This document shows, piece after piece, positions 44,410 through 52,861 of a stretch of DNA of 64,000 nucleotides. Position numbers and translations under genes: made by a program. The DNA lies in the NCBI GenBank assembly GCA_903845195.1, contig CAIMWO010000061.1, positions 1 to 64,000 on the forward strand. The letters run 5' to 3'. This DNA is from an uncultured Phycisphaerales bacterium (lineage in GTDB: Bacteria; Planctomycetota; Phycisphaerae; WQYP01). Position 1 is the stretch's first letter. The number at the start of each line of letters is the position of its first letter. Below the pieces are notes generated by a model, which did no database searches, was not told the DNA's origin, and worked only from the letters and a program-made list of their open reading frames with translations.

Positions 44410-46443
44410 TCAAAAGAACATCATCATTCTCACCAATCGCACCGCCCCGCGCGTCCACTGTTGCGCCAGCGGCTGACTGCCCACGTGAATCTTCGCCCGG
44501 CCGGTGACGCCGCTCATGGAAATCCCCGGCGGCAAACTCTTCGGATCCAGTTTGACCTGCAGCCGAAACACGTTCGCGTTCTTGCTCTGCATCGATGCCG
44601 GCAGCAGCGTCGCAATCCCGCGCGCCTTGACCGCATACCGCTGATCCGGCCACGGGTACAGGATGTATTCCACTTCGATGCCCTTATCCGCCTGGCCGTC
44701 GATGCTCGATTCCTTCGTCGCCTTCAGCAGCGCCGCACGAACTGTCGCCACTTCGCTCTCCGGCACATCCACCGCCAGTTCCCAATCCGCAAAGCTCGCA
44801 ACTTCCATCAGCGGATCGCTCTTCCGCGGCGTGCTCCATTTCTTGCTCTCCACCTTCTCCGTCAGCACGATCCCCTCGATCGGGCTCCACACCGTGCACT
44901 GGTCGATCTGGTGATCCAGCAGCGCAATCTGCTTTTCCACCTGTTCGATCTGCAGCTTGATCCCCCCAATCTTCGTAATTTCCCCCTTCCGCTCCGCCTC
45001 CTTAAGTTGCACCTGAAGTTCACCGCGTTTTCCGTATTGCTCGGCGCGTGAAGCTATTAATTCGGTACTATCAAAAATAGCGAGCGGCTTCGCGCCGTTT
45101 CGGCTTTCGCCATCCGCCGGCTTCGGATACACGTGCTCCGCCGCGCGCACTGGAATGTCGAGAATCCGCTGTTCCACCGGCGCCGCGATCGACAACTGAG
45201 CCATCGGCCGAAGCTGGCAATCCGCGCGAATCGAGAAATCAAAAGGTATCACGCCCAGCAGCACGATCACCATCGTCACCACTGCCACAAGACTCAGCGC
45301 CAACGCCTTCCGCGTTCCCGTCGGTTTTTTCCACATCCGCGCCATGCCGTGCAGCACATGCCGCAGCGGAATCGCCTCGAATTCCATCGCGTTGGTCACC
45401 GCGCCTGTGCACAGCCGCGCCACATCCGACAGCATCGCCGAATTCGCCTGCGCCGTCGCAGTGCTCGCGTATTCCACCAGGATCACGCCTTTGACGGTCG
45501 ATTTCGCATCATCCAACTTGATCGGCGCCGCCAGAAACGCTTCAAATTCTGTTGCCGCAAAGTACGCCACGGCCGCATCCTGCAGCACCGGATCGCTCAC
45601 CAATTGCTTGGCCGCCTCGCGATCGAGCATCACCGACACCTGGCGATCGCGCACATAATCAAATATCAGCCGCTGAACCTGGAAAATTTTCGCCCGCTTG
45701 TTCGGTTCGTCGACGTTCGATACCGCCAAAATCTTCTTTTTCAATCGCGGGTACAACTCCACCGTCGCCCGCTGGGAATCCATCACGTCCCGCGTCAGGT
45801 TGGCAATGTCCACCGCCACCTGATGCAAAAACAGATGTTTGTGCACTTCATCCGCAAATCGCACCAACTTGCTGCTGGTCCCGCGATCCTTTTCGATCAG
45901 CGACATTTGCCGTTCGATCAGCGTACTCTCCGCTGCACCGATCATTCGCGCCAGAAAATTCAGATACGTGCGATGTGCCGCGGCGTCATTTCCCGTCGTC
46001 GCCGATGGCGGCACCGCCATCATCAGCACCATCGACACTTTTGCGTGCAATTTCATCGGCACAAACAACAGCTCGAACGGCGAAGGATTCACCGGTATGT
46101 CGCCCGCATCGTGATCCACAAAGAACGGCGGAACAATGAGCGACTTCGCCTCGCGCGCACAACGCCGCACCGCACTGACAATCCCGTTCACAATCGTCTG
46201 GCCATTCATCAAGCCCAATGTGACCAGACTCTGCTCCAGCACGAGTTCCGGCTTGTCCGGCGAATCGGTAATCCACATGCCCGCCCCACCCGCCGAAACC
46301 GCTCCCCCGCTCAGCCGAACCAATTCTGACAACAGCCGATCTGTATCCGGCTTTTCCGCGATCACCGCGCCCAGCGCCGTCACCGCGTTCTGCAGAATCG
46401 TTCCGAGATCCGGTTTCTGTTCCGTGGTCGCTGCAACCATCAT
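44410..46443 (-). CDS. GAF-GAF-HlyD fusion membrane protein
   Basis: The 677-residue protein carries two GAF-type sensory domains in its cytoplasmic half (about 25-180 and 200-370; RLSGGAVSAGGAGMWIT, FLAAPIKLDDAKSTVKGVILVEYAS). A single transmembrane segment follows near 395-415 (LALSLVAVVTMVIVLLGVIPF). The outer part is a HlyD-like adaptor with SIRADCQLRPMAQLSIAAPVEQRIL, a long coiled-coil hairpin (REQYGKRGELQVQLKEAERKGE... IEQVEKQIALLDHQID) and a second lipoyl half. It is 64 bases upstream of the PqqD-M50-HlyD gene, so the two are likely cotranscribed. Sensing by the GAF domains could control adaptor function. Confidence 0.87.
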   Translation of the reverse strand: MMVAATTEQKPDLGTILQNAVTALGAVIAEKPDTDRLLSELVRLSGGAVSAGGAGMWITDSPDKPELVLEQSLVTLGLMNGQTIVNGIVSAVRRCAREAKSLIVPPFFVDHDAGDIPVNPSPFELLFVPMKLHAKVSMVLMMAVPPSATTGNDAAAHRTYLNFLARMIGAAESTLIERQMSLIEKDRGTSSKLVRFADEVHKHLFLHQVAVDIANLTRDVMDSQRATVELYPRLKKKILAVSNVDEPNKRAKIFQVQRLIFDYVRDRQVSVMLDREAAKQLVSDPVLQDAAVAYFAATEFEAFLAAPIKLDDAKSTVKGVILVEYASTATAQANSAMLSDVARLCTGAVTNAMEFEAIPLRHVLHGMARMWKKPTGTRKALALSLVAVVTMVIVLLGVIPFDFSIRADCQLRPMAQLSIAAPVEQRILDIPVRAAEHVYPKPADGESRNGAKPLAIFDSTELIASRAEQYGKRGELQVQLKEAERKGEITKIGGIKLQIEQVEKQIALLDHQIDQCTVWSPIEGIVLTEKVESKKWSTPRKSDPLMEVASFADWELAVDVPESEVATVRAALLKATKESSIDGQADKGIEVEYILYPWPDQRYAVKARGIATLLPASMQSKNANVFRLQVKLDPKSLPPGISMSGVTGRAKIHVGSQPLAQQWTRGAVRLVRMMMFF

Positions 46444-46650
46444 TCACCCATGGGTTTGCCTGCCATCGCGGACCGTCAAGGGTCCCGAAATAGATCGGTT
46501 GGCGCAAAGCCCCGCTTAACGACCAACCCGTACAATCCCCCCGCCACGGTTTCGAAAACCGCCTATGCATCATTGTTTTCTCTGCTATCGGACCCACCCC
46601 TCATCAGGCTCTCACCCCACAAAATCCCCCCACCACGGTCGTCCCACCCT

Positions 46651-46690
46651 CCGTTTCGCATTTCGCGTTTCATTTTTCGCGTTTCCGTTC
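46651..46690. repeat. Phrase repeat TTTCGCATTTCGCGTTTCATTT
   Basis: TTTCGC and CGCGTTTC recur four times in 40 bases just before the stop of the molybdoenzyme gene. The wording is close to the left half of the 42080-42116 repeat. Confidence 0.65.
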
Positions 46691-46693
46691 TCC

Positions 46694-47311
46694 CTACGCC
46701 TCCCAAGAATGCCGCTCCTCCGTCCACGGGTCCCCATGCATGTGGTAACCGTTCTGCTCCCAGAACCCCGCCACATCCGCAGACATCAATTCGATGCCCC
46801 GCACCCATTTTGCACTTTTCCAGAAATACAGTCGCGGCACCACCAGCCGCACCGGCCAGCCGTGATCCGGCTCCAGCGCCTTGCCATCGTGTTCGATCCC
46901 GAACAGGCAATCCTCCCCCAGAAACTCCTCCAGCGGCAGATTCGTCGTGAACCCCTGCTCACAGTGCACCAGCACGTGCGTGGCCGTCGGCTTCACCTTC
47001 GCCTGGGCCAGTACAGTCCGCGTGCTCGGCCCGCTGAACATATTGTTCAACCGGCTCCACCGCGTCACGCAATGAATATCGCATTTCACATCCACCCACG
47101 GCAACCCGCGAAAGGTCTCCCAGTTGCACTTCCACTGGGCCTCCACCTCCCCGACAATCCGAAAATCCCACTCCGCCAGGTTCACCTGCGGCACATCCCC
47201 ATAATGCAGCACCGGCCACTTCTTCGTCTCGACCTGCCCCGGCGGTATCCGTACCTCGCGCGCCATGTCCGACGACACAATCACGGGACGCTTTTCCTGG
47301 CCTTCCGGCAT
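46694..47311 (-). CDS. Molybdopterin-dependent sulfite-oxidase-like protein
   Basis: The 205-residue product is a single oxidoreductase molybdopterin-binding domain of the sulfite oxidase fold, without heme or C-terminal dimerisation domains. The molybdenum ligand is likely Cys81 within CDIHCVTRWS; GFTTNLPLEEF and GWPVRLVVPRLYFWKSAKWVRGIELM are the other typical blocks. There is no Tat or Sec signal, so it is predicted to be cytoplasmic. The length is similar to other short standalone members. Its substrate is unknown. Confidence 0.9.
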   Translation of the reverse strand: MPEGQEKRPVIVSSDMAREVRIPPGQVETKKWPVLHYGDVPQVNLAEWDFRIVGEVEAQWKCNWETFRGLPWVDVKCDIHCVTRWSRLNNMFSGPSTRTVLAQAKVKPTATHVLVHCEQGFTTNLPLEEFLGEDCLFGIEHDGKALEPDHGWPVRLVVPRLYFWKSAKWVRGIELMSADVAGFWEQNGYHMHGDPWTEERHSWEA

Positions 47312-47379
47312 AATTTCACCTTTAAGACTACGTCAGCTTTGCCAAGTATAGCGGCCTCGATTCTCCCGGCGAAATCCGC

Positions 47380-49008
47380 TCATCCCCCGCTGCGCGTCGC
47401 CGGCGCACTTGCCGACTCCTCCACCTTCGGCGCGATCCGGTAAAAATAGTACCCCTCATCACTGACGATTCCCGAATCAAATCCCGCCAGCAGTGTGGCC
47501 CGCAAGGATCGCAATCGCCACGGCCTATTCCCGTAAGCAGGCTTGTTGCGAATCAGAATCACCGGCCGCTTCTCGCGCTCCGCCAGCCAAGCCGCCCCTT
47601 CAAACGATCCCCATTTCTCGTCCGCCTGCTTCCAGATCGCGAACGTCCCCATCGCCCCGCCCAGCTTTGGAAAATAGAACTTCTCCCCCGGCATATATGC
47701 CGCCAGCGGCGCCGCTGTCTCCATCACCTCGGAAAACAGAATGTCATCCGGATGCTTCAACTTCAGCAACGCCGCCGCCGCCTCCCGACCGCGCGAAAAA
47801 GGATGCGACCATGACCACGCCACCGCCACGTATGCCCCATACACCTGCGCCGCCAGAAGCGCCACCAATCCCACCCGCGGCAACAGCCATAATCCCCGCT
47901 TCCACCAACTCATCGCATGAGGCCGATACCCTGACCATGCAATCCAGTACGCCGAAATCAGCGCCACATAAAGCGCTCCATAATGCCGCGGCCCGCCAAA
48001 ATATTTCACATGTGCAAACGTCAGCAATCCCGCCGTAGCGCACACGAAGAACAGCGCCCCGCGCCATGACAGGATCAGCATCAGCAGCGCCGCGATCGCC
48101 ATTCCCACCCCGCGATCGAACTGCAGCCGGTTATCCCACAGATAATTCGAACCCCAGAATTCCAGCTTCCATTCGCTCACCGGCACGTACGCCCGCCACA
48201 ACGTCGTCAGCGTGTTCCGCACGTGCGGACCCCACAAATCAAAACTCCATCCCGGACTGAAATTCCCATCCGGCGGCGGCTTCATCAGTTTCACTGACAA
48301 GTACATCGCACACGCCAGCCCAGCCATCGCTCCCAGAAATCGCCACGGCGTCGCCCTCACTGCCGCCCGCCCTTCCCGCGTCGCCACGCTCTCCAGAAGT
48401 ATCACACCCAGGAACGCCGACGCCAATATGAATCCCAAAACGTGTGACCAGCTCAGCAAACCGATCAACACTGCGATCCACACAAAGGCTCTGCGTCCTG
48501 TCCCCGCCCCCCGCCGCCACACGACGCACACCGCAACGCTCAGCAGCAGGAACAACTGATAGTTCCGCGCAATCACGCCGTACTCAAACAGCGGATAATA
48601 GCCAAACGCAAACAGCACTTTCGCGATCGCCGGAAACGGCGCAAACCGCGCCACCAGATACACCGACGTCGCCGCCAGCAGCAGGTGAAACCACTGCATC
48701 GCCGCCGGCGCAATCGTCACCCGCGTGAGTATCCACAGCAGAATATGCCACAGCGGCGGATGCCCTTCGTACCGCACATTCACAAATAATTCCCACAGGC
48801 TGCCGCTGTCGCGCGCGATCAGAAACGCCTGCGCTTCATCCCGCCACATGTCGTGGCGAGCGACCAGCAGCCCCCCCGCAATCAGAAACAACGCCGTCAG
48901 CACGTTCGGCAGATTGATGATCCTGCACCACAGCGGTATGCCCGATGCCCCGTCGCCCCCGTTTCGCGCACCATCCGATTCCCGTTGCTCCGCTGGAAGT
49001 GCCATCAT
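47380..49008 (-). CDS. GT-C-like multi-pass membrane glycosyltransferase
   Basis: The 542-residue protein has about ten hydrophobic segments beginning at LPNVLTALFLIAGGLLVA. Early in the first external loop is MWRDEAQAFLIARDS, the acidic motif expected of GT-C family enzymes that transfer sugars from polyprenyl phosphates. The second loop contains YEGHPPLWHILLW. The C-terminal third is soluble and probably external. The donor and acceptor are unknown. No other cell-envelope synthesis genes lie adjacent. Two ATGs (49008 and 49005) are possible. Confidence 0.85.
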   Translation of the reverse strand: MMALPAEQRESDGARNGGDGASGIPLWCRIINLPNVLTALFLIAGGLLVARHDMWRDEAQAFLIARDSGSLWELFVNVRYEGHPPLWHILLWILTRVTIAPAAMQWFHLLLAATSVYLVARFAPFPAIAKVLFAFGYYPLFEYGVIARNYQLFLLLSVAVCVVWRRGAGTGRRAFVWIAVLIGLLSWSHVLGFILASAFLGVILLESVATREGRAAVRATPWRFLGAMAGLACAMYLSVKLMKPPPDGNFSPGWSFDLWGPHVRNTLTTLWRAYVPVSEWKLEFWGSNYLWDNRLQFDRGVGMAIAALLMLILSWRGALFFVCATAGLLTFAHVKYFGGPRHYGALYVALISAYWIAWSGYRPHAMSWWKRGLWLLPRVGLVALLAAQVYGAYVAVAWSWSHPFSRGREAAAALLKLKHPDDILFSEVMETAAPLAAYMPGEKFYFPKLGGAMGTFAIWKQADEKWGSFEGAAWLAEREKRPVILIRNKPAYGNRPWRLRSLRATLLAGFDSGIVSDEGYYFYRIAPKVEESASAPATRSGG

Positions 49009-49091
49009 GCCATGCCCTCGTTTCGGACGGCCCGCCCACCCCTAAGCCTGCCACCGCGCCTGGTTTGTTCCCCCTCGCCCCACCCGCTCGT

Positions 49092-49478
49092 TCAAGCCGG
49101 AACAAACGTCGGCATCTCGATATTGTCCCACCCGATCCGCGTTCCCACCGGAAAATCCGCCGCCTTGTACTTCTCCGGCAGCTTCACCGTCACCTCGTAC
49201 CCGACCTGCACCGTCAACTCGTTCGTCGCAGTATTGACCGCCAGCACGGTCCCCTGCATGCGCCGCGGACGGCCAAACAATGGCTCCACGTAATTCCCTC
49301 CCAGCGCCACCTTCTCCGCCTTCCACGCCGGAGCCTGGATCGTCCCCGTCACGCGTTCGCCCGGCGCCGGCAGTGCTGCCGCTTCGGTCGTCATCGCAAA
49401 ACTGTTCCGGTAATTCGCATTCGGCACGCGCAAAGTCACGATCCCATCCGCAATGCTTTCCACGATAAATTTCGCCAT
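49092..49478 (-). CDS. Small beta-rich protein of unknown function
   Basis: With the ATG at 49478, preceded by GGAG, the product has 128 residues. It is beta-strand rich (MAKFIVESIADGIVTLRVPNANYRNSFAM, VLAVNTATNELTVQVGYEVTVKLPEKY) and has no signal peptide. I do not recognise it. It is transcribed away from the plus-strand sugar isomerase-like gene. Confidence 0.72.
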   Translation of the reverse strand: MAKFIVESIADGIVTLRVPNANYRNSFAMTTEAAALPAPGERVTGTIQAPAWKAEKVALGGNYVEPLFGRPRRMQGTVLAVNTATNELTVQVGYEVTVKLPEKYKAADFPVGTRIGWDNIEMPTFVPA

Positions 49479-49640
49479 CGCTCCACTTCTCCAATCAGTA
49501 CGGCAAGGCCCAAAGTATACGCCCGCGCCAAACGACCCGCAAAGCCCGCAGCTTCCAAATGGCACCGCGAATCACTCATTGCACCCATCCTCGCTTGCCA
49601 CGTCGCGCTTACCCGCCGTACACTCCCCCCTTCAACCTGT

Positions 49641-49675
49641 GACTGACCACCACCCACTGACAGCTTTTCACTAAC
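49641..49675. repeat. Phrase repeat GACTGACCACCACCCACTGACA
   Basis: This is nearly identical in wording to 42128-42148. It lies between the divergent genes and ends shortly before the GGAGG site at 49685. Confidence 0.7.
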
Positions 49676-49695
49676 CCCCGCCTCGGAGGTACTTG

Positions 49696-50568
49696 ATGTA
49701 TTCCACCCGCACCGGCACTTTTCCCATCGGCTTCCGCCGCGTCTGGTCGCCCTGGCAGCGCGACCTTCCCACTCTGCTCGCCTGGACCAAGCAGGCCGGC
49801 TTCTCCTTCATCGACCTGGGCAACGATGCCGACACCATCGGCCAGGCCGTCCTCGACGCCGGACTCAAGATCGGCTCGGCCGATCTGCCCGAATGGCAAC
49901 AGCTCCTCTCCGCCGACCACGCCAAACGCGTCGCGGCCGTCGCCAAGAATTCCGCGTACATCGCCGCCTGCGCCGCCCTCGGCGTCCGCAAGTTCTTCAT
50001 CGTCATGCTGCCCGAAAACCCCAACCTCTCACGCAAAGAAAATTTCAACTACCTCGTCGAATCTCTCAACGAACTCGCTCACACGCTCGATAAGTACGAT
50101 TCCAAGCTCGTCATCGAAGGTTGGCCCGGACCCGGCGCCCTCTGCTGCACGCCCGAGACCTACCGCGCCGCTCTCAAGGCCTGCAAGTCCAAGGCCATCG
50201 GCATCAACTACGACCCGTCCCACCTCCTCCGCATGGGCATCGACCCCATCCGCTTCCTCACCGAATTCGCCGACCGCGTCTACCACGTCCATGGCAAGGA
50301 CACCGAAATCCTCGTCGAAAACATCTACGAGTACGGAACTGAACAGCCGCCCGCCTTCGGCACACCCCGCGGCTTCGGCTCCATGACCTGGCGCTATACC
50401 ATCCCCGGCCACGGCGTCTTCCGCTGGAACCGCGCGTTCGAAATCCTCGTCTCCCGCGGCTATCACGGCCTCGTCTCCATCGAACTCGAAGATGCCGATT
50501 TCAATGGCTCGACCGACGGTGAACAATCCGGCCTCCTCGCCGCCGCCCAATACCTCGCCGCCTGCTGA
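49696..50568 (+). CDS. Sugar phosphate isomerase/epimerase-like TIM barrel
   Basis: The 290-residue product starts at the ATG with GGAGG 6 bases upstream. It belongs to the xylose-isomerase-like (AP_endonuc_2) TIM-barrel superfamily: FSFIDLGNDAD, KFFIVMLPENP, LVIEGWPGPGA, AIGINYDPSHLLRMGID, VYHVHGKDTEI and GLVSIELED occupy successive strands. Several metal-ligand acidic residues and histidines are present in these positions. Such proteins act on inositols, keto sugars or tagatose-type substrates; the substrate cannot be predicted. Confidence 0.9.
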   Translation: MYSTRTGTFPIGFRRVWSPWQRDLPTLLAWTKQAGFSFIDLGNDADTIGQAVLDAGLKIGSADLPEWQQLLSADHAKRVAAVAKNSAYIAACAALGVRKFFIVMLPENPNLSRKENFNYLVESLNELAHTLDKYDSKLVIEGWPGPGALCCTPETYRAALKACKSKAIGINYDPSHLLRMGIDPIRFLTEFADRVYHVHGKDTEILVENIYEYGTEQPPAFGTPRGFGSMTWRYTIPGHGVFRWNRAFEILVSRGYHGLVSIELEDADFNGSTDGEQSGLLAAAQYLAAC

Positions 50569-50606
50569 GTGCGTGTGAAGAAACTACCCTCCCTTTCCGT
50601 AAACAC

Positions 50607-50637
50607 CGCGAGCCCGGAACAGTGTTCCGGGCTCGCG
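50607..50637. terminator. Bidirectional terminator hairpin between convergent genes
   Basis: A perfect 14-base stem (50607-50620 with 50624-50637) with a 3-base loop is followed on the plus strand by TCATTTTTGGG. It lies 38 bases after the plus-strand isomerase stop and 31 bases after the minus-strand small ORF stop. Confidence 0.88.
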
Positions 50638-50668
50638 TCATTTTTGGGATCTGGTGGATCCGTACTGC

Positions 50669-50734
50669 TTACTTCTTCTTGTCCTTCTTGGGTTTCTTAA
50701 CTTCCTTCCGGCGGCTGTTGTTTCCCTTACCCAT
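50669..50734 (-). CDS. 21-residue basic peptide
   Basis: A very short frame encodes a 21-residue peptide starting MGKGNNSRRK and ending in repeated Lys-Lys-Pro/Asp. AAGGA lies about 8 bases before the ATG, and a strong terminator follows. Twelve of 21 residues are Lys or Arg. Similar small basic proteins with a MGKGNN start are, to my memory, widespread in bacteria but uncharacterised; I cannot verify that here. Its own promoter could lie near 50790. Confidence 0.6.
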   Translation of the reverse strand: MGKGNNSRRKEVKKPKKDKKK

Positions 50735-50790
50735 AGTCGAATTCCTTTTTCAGGAGCCTTGAATCTCACCGTCGCGCGACGATGCAAAGT

Positions 50791-50808
50791 CGTGTGATCC
50801 CTCACACG
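50791..50808. promoter_or_regulatory. TGTGA-TCACA palindrome upstream of the basic peptide
   Basis: CGTGTGA (50791-50797) and TCACACG (50802-50808) form a 7-base dyad with a 4-base spacer. CRP-type sites have a 6-base spacer, so this could be an FNR/CRP relative's operator or a stem. It sits 57 bases before the peptide start. Confidence 0.35.
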
Positions 50809-50910
50809 TCACCCAATATTACACCCTCCCCGCGCCAACGTCACGAACAATTTGCAGCTCATGCGTAAAATTTTGCACTCCGGTGCGGCTCAATGTCAGT
50901 GAGTCATCCG

Positions 50911-52773
50911 TCATTTTCTCCCCCGCTCCTCCTCCCGCATCTCCTCCATCAACTCCTTCAACTGCTCGTGAATGTCGTGCCACTCGCGCATCCGAGTGTA
51001 GCTCAAATACCGTTCCGCGCACGCCCGCCGCAGCTTGTTCGTCGACAGGTGCAGCTTGTGATACCACTCCCACATCTTCAAAAACCCCAGGAAATCCGAC
51101 TGCTCATCGCGAAATTCCAGATGCGCCGCATCGGCCGCCTCCTGCTTGTCCAGCGGCCGCTCCCGCGGATCCTGCACGCTCAGCGCCGCCGCGATGATCA
51201 GCACCTCCTCCTCCACGCCCTCGCCCTGACCCGCCAGAATCATTCGCGCAATCCGCGGATCGATCGGCAACCGCGCCAGCTTCGCCCCCAGCGCCGTCAA
51301 TTCAAACTCCCGCGTCACCGCCCCCAACTCCAGCAAGGTCTGATATCCATCCGCGATCTGCCGCGCGTTCGGCCGCTGCAAAAACGGAAAATCCTCGATT
51401 TTCCCCAGTTTCAGCGCCTTCATCTGCAGAATCACCGCCGCCAGATTCGTCCGCAAAATCTCCGGCTCCGTATACATCGGCCGCGTCTGAAAATTCTCCT
51501 CCGAATACAGCCGGATGCACACCCCCGCACTCACCCGCCCGCACCGCCCCGCCCGCTGATTCGCCGACGCCTGCGACACCGGCTCGATCGGCAACCGCTG
51601 CACCTTCGACTTCGGCGAGTACCGCGACACCCGCGCCAACCCCGGATCAATCACATATTTGATCCCCGGCACCGTCAGCGAGGTCTCCGCTACGTTCGTC
51701 GACAGAATGATCCGCCGCTTCTTGTGCGGCACAAAAATCCGCTGTTGCTCCTCCGCGCTCAACCGGGCATACAACGGCAAAATCTCGCACCGCCCATGCG
51801 CGTGCCCCTCCAACTCCTTCGCCGTCTCCCGAATCTCCCGCTCCCCGCTCAAAAAAATCAGCACATCACCTGCCCCCAGCCCCGTCACCTCGTCCATCGC
51901 CTCCACAATCGCCCGCAACATGTCCGGCTCATCCTCATCCACCTCTTCATCCGCCGGCAATCCCTCTGCTTCGGCCGTCGATGGCCGCGCCAGCGGATCG
52001 CGATACCGCACCTCCACCGGATACGTCCGCCCGCTCACCATCAGGATCGGGCATCCCTCGAAATGCGCCGAGAAACTTTGCGGATCGATCGTCGCCGACG
52101 TAATGATTACCTTCAAATCCCGCCGCTGCGGCAGCAATTGCTTCAAATACCCCAGCAGAAAATCAATATTCAGCGACCGCTCGTGCGCCTCATCGATGAT
52201 GATCGTGTCATACTGGCTCAGGTACCGGTCGTTCTGCGTCTCGGCCAGTAAAATCCCATCGGTCATCAGTTTGATGTACGTCTTCTCCGACACGTTGTCC
52301 GAAAAACGCACCTTGTACGCCACCTGCTCGCCGACGCGCGTGTGCAACTCCTCTGCGATCCGCGCCGCCACGCTCCGCGCCGCGATTCGCCGCGGCTGCG
52401 TGTGCCCGATCATCCCCGCCACGCCCCGCCCCAGTTCCAGACAGATCTTCGGCAACTGCGTCGTCTTCCCGCTTCCGGTCTCCCCGCACAGCACCACTAC
52501 CTGATTCTTCCGTATCGCCTCGGCAATTTCCTCCCGCCGCTCGCTCACCGGCAGTTGCATCGGAAACTCAACCCGCTGCACCGCCGCCGCCCGCGTTGCC
52601 CGCATCCCTTCCGATGCCTCGATCGCCTGCTGAATCCCCGCAAGCTCCCCCGCCACCCGCGCCACACCCTCCCGGCGCGCCCGCCCTTCCAGCGCCAGCA
52701 CGCGCCGCCGCAATCCCTGCTGCTGCCGCAACATCCCCCGCTCAATCCGTGCCAGCAATTCCTTCGCATCCAT
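50911..52773 (-). CDS. Short HrpA-like DEAH-box RNA helicase
   Basis: The 620-residue product has all DEAH helicase motifs: Walker [11 protein letters not shown] (97-106), [12 protein letters not shown], the DEAH box [16 protein letters not shown] (about 185), [20 protein letters not shown] and [13 protein letters not shown] winged helix and HA2-like region follows up to about 540, then a short helical tail. HrpA proteins are about 1300 residues with OB-fold and DUF3418 domains after HA2, which are missing here. The frame ends at TGA with no continuing homologous frame downstream. It may be a naturally short subfamily or a truncated gene. Confidence 0.88.
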   Translation of the reverse strand: MDAKELLARIERGMLRQQQGLRRRVLALEGRARREGVARVAGELAGIQQAIEASEGMRATRAAAVQRVEFPMQLPVSERREEIAEAIRKNQVVVLCGETGSGKTTQLPKICLELGRGVAGMIGHTQPRRIAARSVAARIAEELHTRVGEQVAYKVRFSDNVSEKTYIKLMTDGILLAETQNDRYLSQYDTIIIDEAHERSLNIDFLLGYLKQLLPQRRDLKVIITSATIDPQSFSAHFEGCPILMVSGRTYPVEVRYRDPLARPSTAEAEGLPADEEVDEDEPDMLRAIVEAMDEVTGLGAGDVLIFLSGEREIRETAKELEGHAHGRCEILPLYARLSAEEQQRIFVPHKKRRIILSTNVAETSLTVPGIKYVIDPGLARVSRYSPKSKVQRLPIEPVSQASANQRAGRCGRVSAGVCIRLYSEENFQTRPMYTEPEILRTNLAAVILQMKALKLGKIEDFPFLQRPNARQIADGYQTLLELGAVTREFELTALGAKLARLPIDPRIARMILAGQGEGVEEEVLIIAAALSVQDPRERPLDKQEAADAAHLEFRDEQSDFLGFLKMWEWYHKLHLSTNKLRRACAERYLSYTRMREWHDIHEQLKELMEEMREEERGRK

Positions 52774-52861
52774 AGGCACGGATTCTACGCCATTTCACTC
52801 TCCCCAGCATTCAGCTCCCTAGCCGAAATTCAACTGTTGCGGCTGGCGCGTCCTTACCGGC

